Positions 55,301 through 64,000 of a stretch of DNA of 64,000 nucleotides are shown here, piece after piece; the first letter of the stretch is position 1; every line of letters starts with the position of its first letter. The DNA is taken from the NCBI GenBank assembly GCA_015832175.1, contig WJXW01000013.1, positions 682,001 to 746,000 of the forward strand. Direction: 5' to 3'. Below the pieces are notes generated by a model. It did no database searches. It had not been told where the DNA came from and worked only from the letters and a program-made list of their open reading frames with translations. Made by a program: the position numbers and the translations under genes. Source of the stretch: Paraphaeosphaeria minitans. Taxonomy: Eukaryota > Ascomycota > Dothideomycetes > Pleosporales > Didymosphaeriaceae.

Positions 55301-55805
55301 GAAGCGGGATATGGATGGCTTCGTACAAGTCGAAGAAATCGGTGTCGTCGTCGGTATTATTGTCAACTACCATAGGCTCCGGTGAGCTAGGGTCGCTTGA
55401 GAGACGTTCCGATTCTTGCGTGGTCACTCTCGCTTTTCTCGAATAAGGGTTGGCGGGAGTTGCAATCTTGGAGAACGAAGGAACTGGGCGATTGAGCCCA
55501 CAGCTTCGCTTTCGAGGCACATGATCGTCCAGGCCAGCGTGGGTATGGTGACCATCTGTCTCCGGGACCAGGTCCAACAGAGAGCGTGAGGCGGGTGGTG
55601 GTGTATTTTCCGTTCCGCGAAACCAGTCACACGCGCCGTTCGAGCGCAGGGAGTAGAGTGAACAGGCGGAAGCATTTCGAGGGGTGATGTCATGGAGAGC
55701 CCCAAAGGTGACATCTTTGAGTGGTGAGCATGAAGCTAGATAGGGACTGTCGCTGAAGGAGCGCTTGAGAGGGCTATGCGGCCGGAGGGACAGCATATAG
55801 GCCAT
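52359..55805 (-). CDS. DH-domain RhoGEF
   Basis: A 1069-residue guanine-nucleotide exchange factor for a Rho-type GTPase. Six exons: 55805-54762, 54709-54353, 54304-54104, 54056-53838, 53792-53564, 53518-52359; introns of 45-52 nt. The first 325 residues are disordered. The DH domain starts at VVEELISTEESYIADLKVLVN (about 328-348). It continues through YFMILSGVPALPAHTRAAIQRNISQI, EIFNKHMKRFFTYEEY and the hallmark LLIKPIQRVCKYPLL, split by intron 3, and ends near RLIEITWQLQDRL. A PH-like region follows (LLGHVLVCGVLHVAYQ, MACVLYKSCLVLANA, WKLVFEHGHRLHEIILSA). The last 350 residues are Ser/Arg-rich and end in a basic cluster (KKFLKSRSRIFRF). Intron 3 has a weak donor (GTTCGA), but the restored motif leaves little doubt. 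Likely role: polarity or septation signalling. Confidence 0.87.
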
Positions 55806-56531
55806 TGCGAGCTTGGTGGCAGTTCAGACACTACTGCATTGGTGAGGTACGGTAGGGGAGGCTGTCGCTGCATGGGAGATAAATATTATTCGGATGCCAA
55901 AGTCGCTGGGCAAAGGAACGACGAGTGCTCTGGAAGAGGCTCGAGAAGGGTTTTGGCAGACGGTAACGGGTAAGCATAGAAAGGGACCGGCTTGCATTCG
56001 AAGGCAAGCGCGCAGTGACAGTGCTTCACATGGATAAGAATGGGCGGCAGGCAAGGGCTGTCGCATGGGTGTCTCCAGGTGCGAGGGCATTGCAAAGTCT
56101 AAGAGGAAAGACAAGGAAAGACAAGGACGATGTGCGAGGTCATGACACCATGGCACATGCCGTCTTGTTCGTTGAGCAGGTACGACATTGTACTTGGAGC
56201 TATTTTGTGAGGCAGTCGCCATCGAGCTCTTGCCTCTTCGTAGTCGATCTCTACTGGTGTCGCCATCTGCGAGGGGTGATGGTCTCGAGATGCCCATCAG
56301 GACAGTCTGCCAACTACACGTGCTTACGATGTGTCCTTGAGCCGAATTGTCGCTTCGACGTTCTGATGTGTACTGCGTCGCGTAGGCGGAGGACGTCGAC
56401 GGGACTAGAGTTCAGGCAGAGAGACACCGCTAGCCTCCGAAAGTGTTCTGAGCTTCCCCTCCAAACCCCGCAAGCTCATCGTGCCTTGAGCTGGAGAATA
56501 CGGTAATCCAACGTCAACGCTCGGCAACCTC
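55806..56531. promoter_or_regulatory. Divergent upstream region of RhoGEF and Nas2 genes
   Basis: 726 bp between divergent start codons. No gene recognised; a direct repeat AGGAAAGACA occurs twice near 56103-56122. Confidence 0.5.
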
Positions 56532-57414
56532 ATGGGAATACCGATGGACGACCTTCACGCGCCGACTGTGGCCTCGGGCCCCACGACTGGAGGATATTCG
56601 AATGGCGTGTCCAAGGACCAGCTGTCGCTGCAGCAGCTCATCGCCGAGAAGGACCGCGTCGAGGCAGAGCTCAAAGCTCTTGGGCAAGTGCTTGATTCTG
56701 TACGTTCTTGATTTGATGCATCCCTGGAAACTTGTCTGACTGCTCTACTAGCACGGCGTCAACATGAACACGACACTCACCACGTTCGACGGCTTTCCGC
56801 GCGCAGACGTCGATGTTGCTCAGAGTAACACCGCCGCCAACTGGAGAGCGAGCGTGTGCTGACGGCTTGCATAGTCCGGACAACGCGCGCACGCATAATC
56901 CGACTCAAGAACGACTACAAGGACCTCATGACGCGCATCGAGAAGGGACTGCACGAGCACCATGCGCATCTGCAAGAGCGAGCCCAGAGCAACACAGCCA
57001 CCTCTGCTGCCTCGCTCAGCGCAGGCAGTGCTGTGCCTTCGGCTCTAGAAGCGCCGTTCGCAAAGGTCAACAGCGTCGTAGCAGGCAGCCCGGCCGAGAC
57101 AGCAGGCTTGCAGGTCGGCGACAGCATAACAAAGTTTGGCTGGGTTGACTGGACAAACCACGACAAGCTGGCGCGACTTGCGCAGGTGGTGTCGCAGAAC
57201 GAGGGGGTAAGTGATGATGGCATGCCTGGGCCAGCTTGCACGGCTCGGGCTGCACGTCTGCGTGGACAATGCTAACGGGCTACAGCTTCCCATCGCCGTG
57301 AAGGCGCTGCGGCCCAGTGATGCAGGCCCGGCAGAGACGGTCGAGATGCGACTCACGCCGCGGAGCAACTGGGGAGGCAGAGGGATGCTGGGGTGCAACC
57401 TGCTGCCGTTGTAG
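56532..57414 (+). CDS. NAS2: Nas2 / PSMD9, 26S proteasome assembly chaperone
   Basis: A 233-residue protein. Exons 56532-56699, 56752-56824, 56875-57206, 57286-57414; introns of 52, 50 and 79 nt, all GT-AG and phase-consistent. The N-terminal helical part (LQQLIAEKDRVEAELKALG, LTTFDGFPRADVDVAQIR, TRARIIRLKNDYKDLMTRIE) is the region that binds the Rpt5 ATPase in yeast. The PDZ domain spans about 135-205 (FAKVNSVVAGSPAETAGLQ, GDSITKFGWVDW). It ends in a last-exon strand MRLTPRSNWGGRGMLGCN, a family signature. Nas2 escorts the Rpt4-Rpt5 module during base assembly and leaves before the complete proteasome forms. The first ATG is used; a second lies four codons downstream. Confidence 0.93.
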
Positions 57415-57883
57415 GGCAGCCCTGGTTTGCGGGTGCACAGTAGCATGGCATAACATGGAGTTCAAGGTGAATGAGCATGATATCCCGGCGTTTGCTGCTC
57501 TGTCCGTTTCTTAGTAAAATACATGTCCGCTTTCACTCATTGTTCAAAGAGGCTTGGGGGGAGGGCGCAGGCTACGCTTGCCCTTTGTCACCTGCCTGCC
57601 TTGTGGTTGCCTGTGAAGCAATTTTTGGCTGACTAACCAGCCTCACCGCCCGGGCCGCTTGGCCAACTCACCTAGCCATAAAAACATGGCCCTCTGCTTG
57701 CCCCACGACACAGTACTCCTTCAGCCCCTCGCTCCCCACCTCGCCCATCAAAGGTACGCCCGCGCACACCCAGAGTCCACGTCGCTCACCCTCGATCGCT
57801 TCCGACAGCTGTAATCTAACTTTTCCGCAGTTTCTGCGCAACCACAACATTACTCGCAACCCCGCCACAACAAAACACACACC
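57415..57883. promoter_or_regulatory. Promoter and leader of the Ran gene
   Basis: 469 bp between the Nas2 stop and the Ran start, genes in the same direction. The 150 bp before the start are C-rich and CT-rich, as in many highly expressed fungal genes. Confidence 0.5.
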
Positions 57884-58740
57884 ATGGCCGAAGCCGCGGG
57901 AAGCGTCCCCACCTTCAAGCTCGTGCTTGTCGGTGACGGTGGCACCGGAAAGGTGAGGTTCCTAATTTTGGTCGGCCTTTGGCGCACTCAGCCTGCGATG
58001 GCGGCGGTTCGCAGGGCGATCGCAACCCCCAAAACAAGCGGCTAACGATCGAGGCAGACCACTTTCGTCAAGCGCCACTTGACTGGAGAGTTCGAGAAGA
58101 AGTACATTGCGACGCTCGGTGTCGAGGTCCACCCTCTCGGCTTCACCACGGTACGTTTCGCACGTGTCTGCGCGTTGTAGACGGCATACTGATAGCAGGC
58201 AGAACCTCGGACAGATTCAGTTCGACGTCTGGGACACCGCCGGTCAGGAGAAGTTCGGTGGTCTCCGTGATGGATACTACATCAATGGCCAGTGCGGTAT
58301 TATCATGTTCGACGTCACCTCGCGTATTACATACAAGAACGTCCCCAACTGGCACCGTAAGTCAACTTTTCGAAAGCGCAAAGTCTTGCTAACAGACACC
58401 AGGTGACCTTGTACGTGTCTGCGAGAACATCCCCATCGTCCTCACCGGCAACAAGGTCGACGTGAAGGAGCGCAAAGTCAAGGCCAAGGCCATCACCTTC
58501 CACCGAAAGAAGAACCTCCAGTACTACGACATCTCGGCCAAGTCCAACTACAACTTTGAGAAGCCCTTCCTCTGGCTCGCCCGAAAACTCGTCGGCAACC
58601 AAACCCTCGAGTTCGTCGCCGCCCCCGCCCTTGCTCCCCCGGAGGTCCAGGTCGACCAGGCTGTGCTCGACCAGTACCAGAAGGAGATGGCGGACGCCGC
58701 GCAGATGCCTCTGCCCGACGAGGAGGACGCCGACTTGTAG
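57884..58740 (+). CDS. gsp1: Ran GTPase (Gsp1)
   Basis: A 217-residue small GTPase that sets the direction of nuclear transport and aids spindle and nuclear-envelope assembly. Exons 57884-57952, 58058-58150, 58203-58356, 58403-58740. G1 GDGGTGK is split from TTFVKRH by intron 1 (105 nt). Switch I ends [17 protein letters not shown]3 is [11 protein letters not shown]4 TGNKVD, G5 [16 protein letters not shown] spans intron 3. The C-terminus DEEDADL is the acidic tail that distinguishes Ran from Rab and Rho proteins, and no prenylation cysteine is present. The residues after HPLGFTT read [14 protein letters not shown], typical for Ran. Length and every motif are as expected. Confidence 0.97.
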
Positions 58741-60148
58741 ATACGGTCTTATTCACTCGCCTCTGCAGCATCCAAGGGCTGCACGAGCGCTGCGACGGAT
58801 TCACGAGCATGATAACGGGCATCTAGCGTTTGGAATAGTTTGGGGGCAAACATGCGTGCAGACGAAGGAACATTACTAGCGAAAATGGGTCTAGATGAAG
58901 GGAATTGGTGCGGGTGGGTGAAGCTTTTCTTCGAGCTTTCCTTCCATTATGAGACGCTGGAATAGCTGGCGTTTCCGATGAACAATTAGAGCCTCGAGGC
59001 GTGCTCGACATCACACCCTTCGCACTCGCCATCGTGTCCGTGATGTGCAGAGGGTCCACACTTGGCATCTGCTTCCAATGTCGTGTGCACAAGTGCGCTT
59101 TGGGAAAGCTGCGAAAAGTTTTGCGCACGCCTTGCTAACCTCGCATGTGCATATGACGTCATTGTCTCCACGGACCACGTTCAACACCATGTGAAGTTCA
59201 CGAAATGAATGCCACGGTACAGTTGCAATTAGGTCGCAACACTCATTATTATTGGCTACCAGCCGACACCCTCAGCCATCCTCTCAATCCGCGCACTCTC
59301 ATCGATCCAAGCGGCAACTCACTCTGCTTTCCGAAGTAACAACCATGACCCCACACGGCAGGCCCTGATAATGCTCTGAAAAGTCCTCCCAGCAAGTCCC
59401 CACGACATCATCGCTTTCCTTGACAGACGCATATCCCCGTCCCTGCATATCTTTGCTTCAGCTCGATGGTCAATGCAGTCACTACTAGCTCCCTTTCCAA
59501 CTGTACTGTAACTATAGCTAGGTCTCACCATCTGTAATACGGACCACAGGACGCTCTGTACATGTCGCTTGCGCTCCTAGGTTGCGGAGCATCGACTAGC
59601 CTTGATCGATGTCTGTTCATATAGCGACACCATGGCGTTGTGATGGGCCGTATGAACACATCCGGTCGGATTCCCGTGAACCCATCAAACGTTGATGTCT
59701 CTTGGAGAATATACCTCACGAAACATGATAAAGATTTCTTGGGACGGTAGCACACAAGTTAATCCCAGGACACCGTTGCAATCGAGCCAACGTTACGTTG
59801 TCATGTTTTTTTTTTATAAAATCTGCTCTGCGTCTTGCACGGACGAAGTTTTGTTGCGCCCGCGCCGCTAACAATATTTTAACCCTAGTCGCGGATACAT
59901 GGACCACTCCGAACTTATAAAGAAAGGTCATTGCTCCGCACATTCCAACCGAGTAGGGAATAACGAAACAATGCGGGCTAAAAGGGTCGCGAAATGACTG
60001 TGGAGAAGGGAAGAATAAATGGATAACGCTATTTTGGTTATAGAGCGATAATGTATGGATGCAGGTGCGCAGGAGCGTAGATTACGAAGATCCGAGTAGG
60101 TTCGATAAATGTTGTGTTTTTCAAGTTGAAGCATCGTCAGGTGTCTTG
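58741..60148. other. Convergent intergenic region
   Basis: About 1.4 kb between the Ran gene and the Zn2Cys6 gene, 3' ends facing. A T-run with TTTATA lies at 59807-59819. No gene or repeat recognised. Confidence 0.5.
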
Positions 60149-62214
60149 TTACGACTTGAGCATTCTGTATATATGTTAGTTGTCCGGACTCAAGACCTAG
60201 ACATGGCAATACTCACGGCGCGATAAGTTGGTTGTACTGCTGCACGGGCACCGTCGCACCCTCCTCGATTACATTTCTGATGACCTCGTCGTTGGCAATG
60301 TTGTTCCATAGATGGATGCTCATCGCCTTCTTGCTGTTCCACAGCGTGTGCGCTACGCCGCGCACTTGCCCCAACACCACGTGCGCAATGTCCCACGTGT
60401 GGCTGTACTGCTGCAGCGTTCCCACGTCTAGGCGGATGCTCTGCTTGATGATGTCGTCCTGCCCATCGGGGACGAGGAACGACCAGTAGGAGAGATGCAC
60501 CACCGACGCCATGACGACCACGCACGTGAAAAAGGGTGTGTGGTAGATGAGCTGGCCTGGGAGCTTGATCAGGGATGAAATGTTCTCCGCCGAGGTGAGG
60601 CACTTGGCGGTGTGGATCTCGCGGGTCTGTGTCGGCAGCAATACCTGCCCGGGCTGCACGCAAATGTTTACGTTTTCGACACGGCCGAAGCCGAGGTTGC
60701 TGCGCGGGCGGTGAAGCATGATTGTGCTGCCAGCGTTGACCATGTGCGCCTGGAAGAGCACCTCGTCGATGACGCCGTCGTTGTTGACAATCTCGAGCTT
60801 GTTTGCAGGGAGGTGCAGACGCCAATTTACGAGGTATGAGTCCACGACGTCAACGGCGTGGTATTCGAATTGGGAGTCTAGGCGGGCGACTTCGAAGACT
60901 TTGCCGAGGATGCGGATCGCGTCGATGAGGTAGGTGAAGGAGGAGAAGATGATTTCCTCGGGGGCGAAGGCCGAGTCGTCGTATTCTTGCAGGGTGTGCG
61001 GGTAGGGTATGGCGCCAGAGAAGTACTGGTAGTCCTCGCAGGGGAGAGGGACGTCGGTGGCGATGTCTTTCAGGCGGAATTGCACGCCTGGGTTGACGGC
61101 TGTGAGCATGCCGTTGACAGTGTATGAGGACCACCATGTTCTTCTCCAACTTTCTTCGAGGATGCGATCGTTGCGGCCGTGGATAAGGGCGTATTCCAAG
61201 CGGTTCATGCCGAGCTCTAATACTAGATTCTGGACGAGAGCAAATATCTGGGCGGAACGGGGAACCTCATTGCAGGAATGGAGACCGACGGCGTAAAGAA
61301 TCAGAGCTTGTACCGAAAACCCGTCTTTTGGGAATTGGCCACTGTCAATGGCTCGGTTCAGCGCCTCCTTGTACATGTCGGTGGGCATCTCGGCAAGGTA
61401 GCATGATCCTAGATACTGCACAGCATACTCTAGAAGAGGCGCTCTCCGGTCTTTGAAAAGCTGCATTAACTGAAGCTGGGGCAGGCAGAACGGATGAGAA
61501 TTGTAGAAGTAGTGGTAGAATGCTTGGGTAGGCGTGGGCGGGCCCAGATGGCCAAATTTGTTCAGCCTCTGGGATCCATTGAGGTTGAGCTGGGAGGTGG
61601 CGCTTGGGGGGGTGACAAGACTGATGGTGTGAGGGGAGTTCAACTGGTTGGCAAGAGCCAGTTCGTTTGCAAATGCATATTCAGGCGACAATGCCTGGTG
61701 ACTGGTAGGAGTAAGATTCGGGTTGAGTATAGGCCCCGATGGCAGGGCATTCGGTGCCGGCACTATCCGATGTGAGTGGATGCCGGGTGTTGTAGAGGGC
61801 CAATTACAAACCAGGTACATGTGCGCCGTTCTCTCCAGGCTTCTTCCTCTTTCCCTTCCACCCACGGCGTGATTTGATGTAGGTGCAGTCTACACCATCA
61901 ACCCTGCATCGCGAGCATCTTACGCCGCCATCGCACTTTAGATGGCGGCTGCGGCACGGGACACACGCGACGGCCACGGACGTGCGCGCTTGATTTCCAT
62001 TCTGGCCGCCCTGCTGGCCGTTTTGCTGATCGGTGGTACTGTTCTGACGCTCATTGTCAGATTTGGGGGTCAGGGAGGGCGGAGTGTTGTTATGCTGGCT
62101 ATCGTGAGTGGTAGAGCTTGCCGAGGGCGACAGATGTAGCGCCAGACGCGACGAGTCGGCGGATTCTTGGGCCTGGGTCCAAAAGGCGGGATCCACCCCA
62201 GCCGAGACGGCCAT
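60149..62214 (-). CDS. Zn2Cys6 transcription factor with fungal_trans domain
   Basis: A 654-residue regulator. Exons 62214-61812, 61762-60217, 60164-60149. The zinc cluster has Cys at 84, 87, 94, 100, 103 and 110 (ACVPCRSRHLKC and SRCRVDGVDC), followed by a basic linker RRGWKGKRKK. A Gln/Asn-rich segment precedes it. Intron 1 (49 nt, GTTTGT..GGATAG) joins HVP to VPAPNALP. The regulatory domain (about 215-520) has YHYFYNSHPFCLPQ, YLGSCYLAEMP, RRTWWSSYTVNGML and the DVPLPCEDYQYF block typical of fungal_trans. The main frame would stop right after QLIAP. A GTGAGT donor there, an AACTAAC branch site and an ATACAG acceptor give instead a 16-nt last exon adding MLKS. The regulated pathway is unknown. 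Confidence 0.87.
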
Positions 62215-63104
62215 GTTGCCGGTAGCCAGCGGGTAGGTAGGGCTGCGATGCGATGTTGGAAGCGAGCGGGGCGCGATACAGACAGCGACAGCACACTCAA
62301 TTGCTGGAGTCGTCCGGACAGCCTCTGGACGCGATCACGGTGGGAAGATGAATGTCGTGCTGCGGCTCGCATTCAGGAGCGGGCCTGTCACGTGCAGCTC
62401 ACCTAGCGCTCCTGGTGGAACCGCCCCTCCCGCATTTTGCCGCATCGAGCATCGACCGCGTACTTGGCGCCGTGGCTGCAAACATCAATCCTCACTCCTT
62501 GCGCTCGCCCTAGCGCTGCCCAACGCCTCTTTGTTTCACGCCGTGCCATCTAATCTCGTTGCTCGTCCTGGCGCCCTCGTTGTCCCTCTCCATCTCAGAT
62601 GCTCTATCTCAGACGCCAAGATGTCGCGAATTCCGTGACAGGGACCATGGTTCCGTCTGGACAGCAGGTCAGGCGAAATCACATCGCCATCTCAGCTTGA
62701 AATGACTTCTTTCGCCACTCTGCCAGCTAGCATCTTCGTCATGACTGCTGAATCTCTTCGAACCATGACTCCTTGGACTTGGTTCTCCACGCTGGAGCGC
62801 GCCACCTATCTATTCGGGCCGACATGACCACGACCATGCTACGCGGCCAACCGCCCTGGCAGATCTCACCCTACAGTCATGTTCTGTTTCTGCCATACAA
62901 GAGATATGTTTTGATTACGCCAGGCCTTTTGAGGCCAGTTATTGAGAAGAGCATCTTAGACGCTGGGATATGCGAGGCCGGATATCGAACGCCCAAACAC
63001 CTTGCTAAGCCTCCAGAAACCACCTCTACCCGAATGTGGTCTTGGAGAATGTTGATCAAATCACAGGAGCTCACCGAGAATGCCTTCCCATGCCCGCTCT
63101 AGCC
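62215..63104. other. Intergenic; promoter of the Zn2Cys6 gene
   Basis: 890 bp. The first 400 bp are upstream of the regulator's start; the rest lies downstream of the epimerase gene. Only short frames without resemblance. Confidence 0.5.
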
Positions 63105-64000
63105 CTAGCTTTCCATCTCGTCTGGTCCTGGACACCTTCCTTTCGTAAAGTTCCATACGTCTACAGAACAGTCCTTCAACGTCTTCTGTGCCGTCCATGC
63201 AAGCTCCGTCTCGGCTCGTCGAACCTCTGCAACACAGAAGCCAACGTCACCTGCTCTCCGGCCTACCTCACGCACAGGAATCGTTCGTCCTGAGGTACTC
63301 TGCAGGCTCTCGTGGACTTCTCGCACTGTATGTCCCCGCCCAGTCCCTGATGGTGGTTAGCAACGTTGTTCAAAGTGCTCTTGGTCAAACTTACCCAGGT
63401 TGTATGTCCGGAAAGGGGCCTTGACACGGCCAGCTGCAGACGCTGCCAAAGCAGCAATATGGCCTCGGGCTAGGTCGACGACGTGGATGAAATCTCGAAC
63501 AGCTGTACCGTCGGGGGTATTCCAGTCGGTACCAAAGATGTCCAAGACTGGCTTTGCGCCTGTCAGGACGGTGGCAATTACAGGGATGAGGTTGCTCGGT
63601 TTCTGGCGAGGATCTTCACCCAGCAATCCCGAATGATGGCATCCAACCTAGTCAACGCTCATCAGCATGTGTCCAATCGGAAAACACGGGTCACCTACCG
63701 GGTTAAAGTATCGCAGGGCTGTGATCGACCACGATGCATCGGACCGCGCAATGTCCGCCAGAATGGATTCACACATGAACTTCGATCGGCCATATGGCGA
63801 GGTGAGACCCATCACTCCGGGTGTCGCTTGTCGCTCAAAGCCGTCGCTGTCGAAGAAGGTTTCGTGGTGATGCACGCAGAGCTCTTCACGCAGTGGGGCA
63901 CCACAGTTGGCGCCTTCGCCGTACACCGTTGCCGAAGATGAGAAGACGAAGTTCTTGATACCGAATTCCTCGAGCAAACCAAGAAACTCCACCATGCCGC
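63105..64000 (-). CDS. UDP-glucose 4-epimerase (GAL10/galE type), 5' end beyond window
   Basis: The 3' part of a Leloir-pathway epimerase interconverting UDP-glucose and UDP-galactose. Visible exons: up to 63699 (open at 64000), 63647-63395, 63346-63105; introns of 51 nt (GTAGGT..GACTAG) and 48 nt (GTAAGT..CATCAG). Motifs: FSSSATVYG (catalytic Ser/Thr region), SPYGRSKFMCE (YxxxK), LRYFNPVGCHHSGLLGEDP, GTAVRDFIHVVDLARGHI, TGRGHTVREV and the end RAGDVGFCVAEVRRAETELAW. The N-terminal NAD-binding GxxGxxG lies outside the window. A C-terminal mutarotase domain, as in yeast Gal10, is absent, so it is the single-domain form. UDP-galactose also feeds galactofuranose and galactosaminogalactan in the cell wall. 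Confidence 0.93.

Overview
This window is nuclear DNA of a filamentous ascomycete. Introns are short (mostly 45-120 nt) with GT..AG ends and CTAAC/CTGAC-type branch sites. Gene families include white collar 2, fungal Zn2Cys6 regulators, Spo7 with a long tail, a fungal ADH and an array of secreted plant-polysaccharide enzymes. A plant-associated Dothideomycete (Pleosporales-like) fits best; this is an inference from gene content, not a proven assignment.

Left part (1-25 kb): gene-poor and rich in decayed genes. A secreted Cu/Zn superoxide dismutase-like gene has one frame break (121-863, -). An MFS transporter (10300-11413, -) carries several frame breaks. An acyl-CoA dehydrogenase (11826-12478, +) has lost its middle, and only the NAD-binding end of a ferric reductase remains (23960-24600, -). 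Between them are intact genes: an orphan nuclear-looking protein, a Zn2Cys6 regulator whose zinc cluster can be assembled only through a 3-nt microexon, a secreted esterase, an alpha/beta hydrolase of the CGI-58/Cld1 group, Spo7 and an M6 metalloprotease.

Middle (25-46 kb): a GH5 hydrolase. Then white collar 2 and RAD50 sit head to head across 434 bp. RAD50 intron 2 is a 36-bp tandem repeat with a CACGTG in every copy. Next come two APH-like kinase paralogues flanking a small Cys/His protein, a zinc alcohol dehydrogenase, and a divergent pair of biomass-degrading enzymes (CE1 acetylxylan esterase and AA9 lytic polysaccharide monooxygenase) sharing one upstream region.

Right part (47-64 kb): mostly housekeeping. 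It holds a BCS1-like AAA ATPase, an SBDS-N/Rtc3 protein, a DH-domain RhoGEF with five introns, the proteasome assembly chaperone Nas2/PSMD9, the Ran GTPase, another Zn2Cys6 regulator and the 3' two-thirds of UDP-glucose 4-epimerase, which runs off the window end.

Splice structures were read by eye from family conservation, reading phase and splice signals; every exon set given for an intact gene is phase-consistent. No tRNA, rRNA, CRISPR array or intact transposon was recognised. Single-base frame breaks may be real decay or assembly error.
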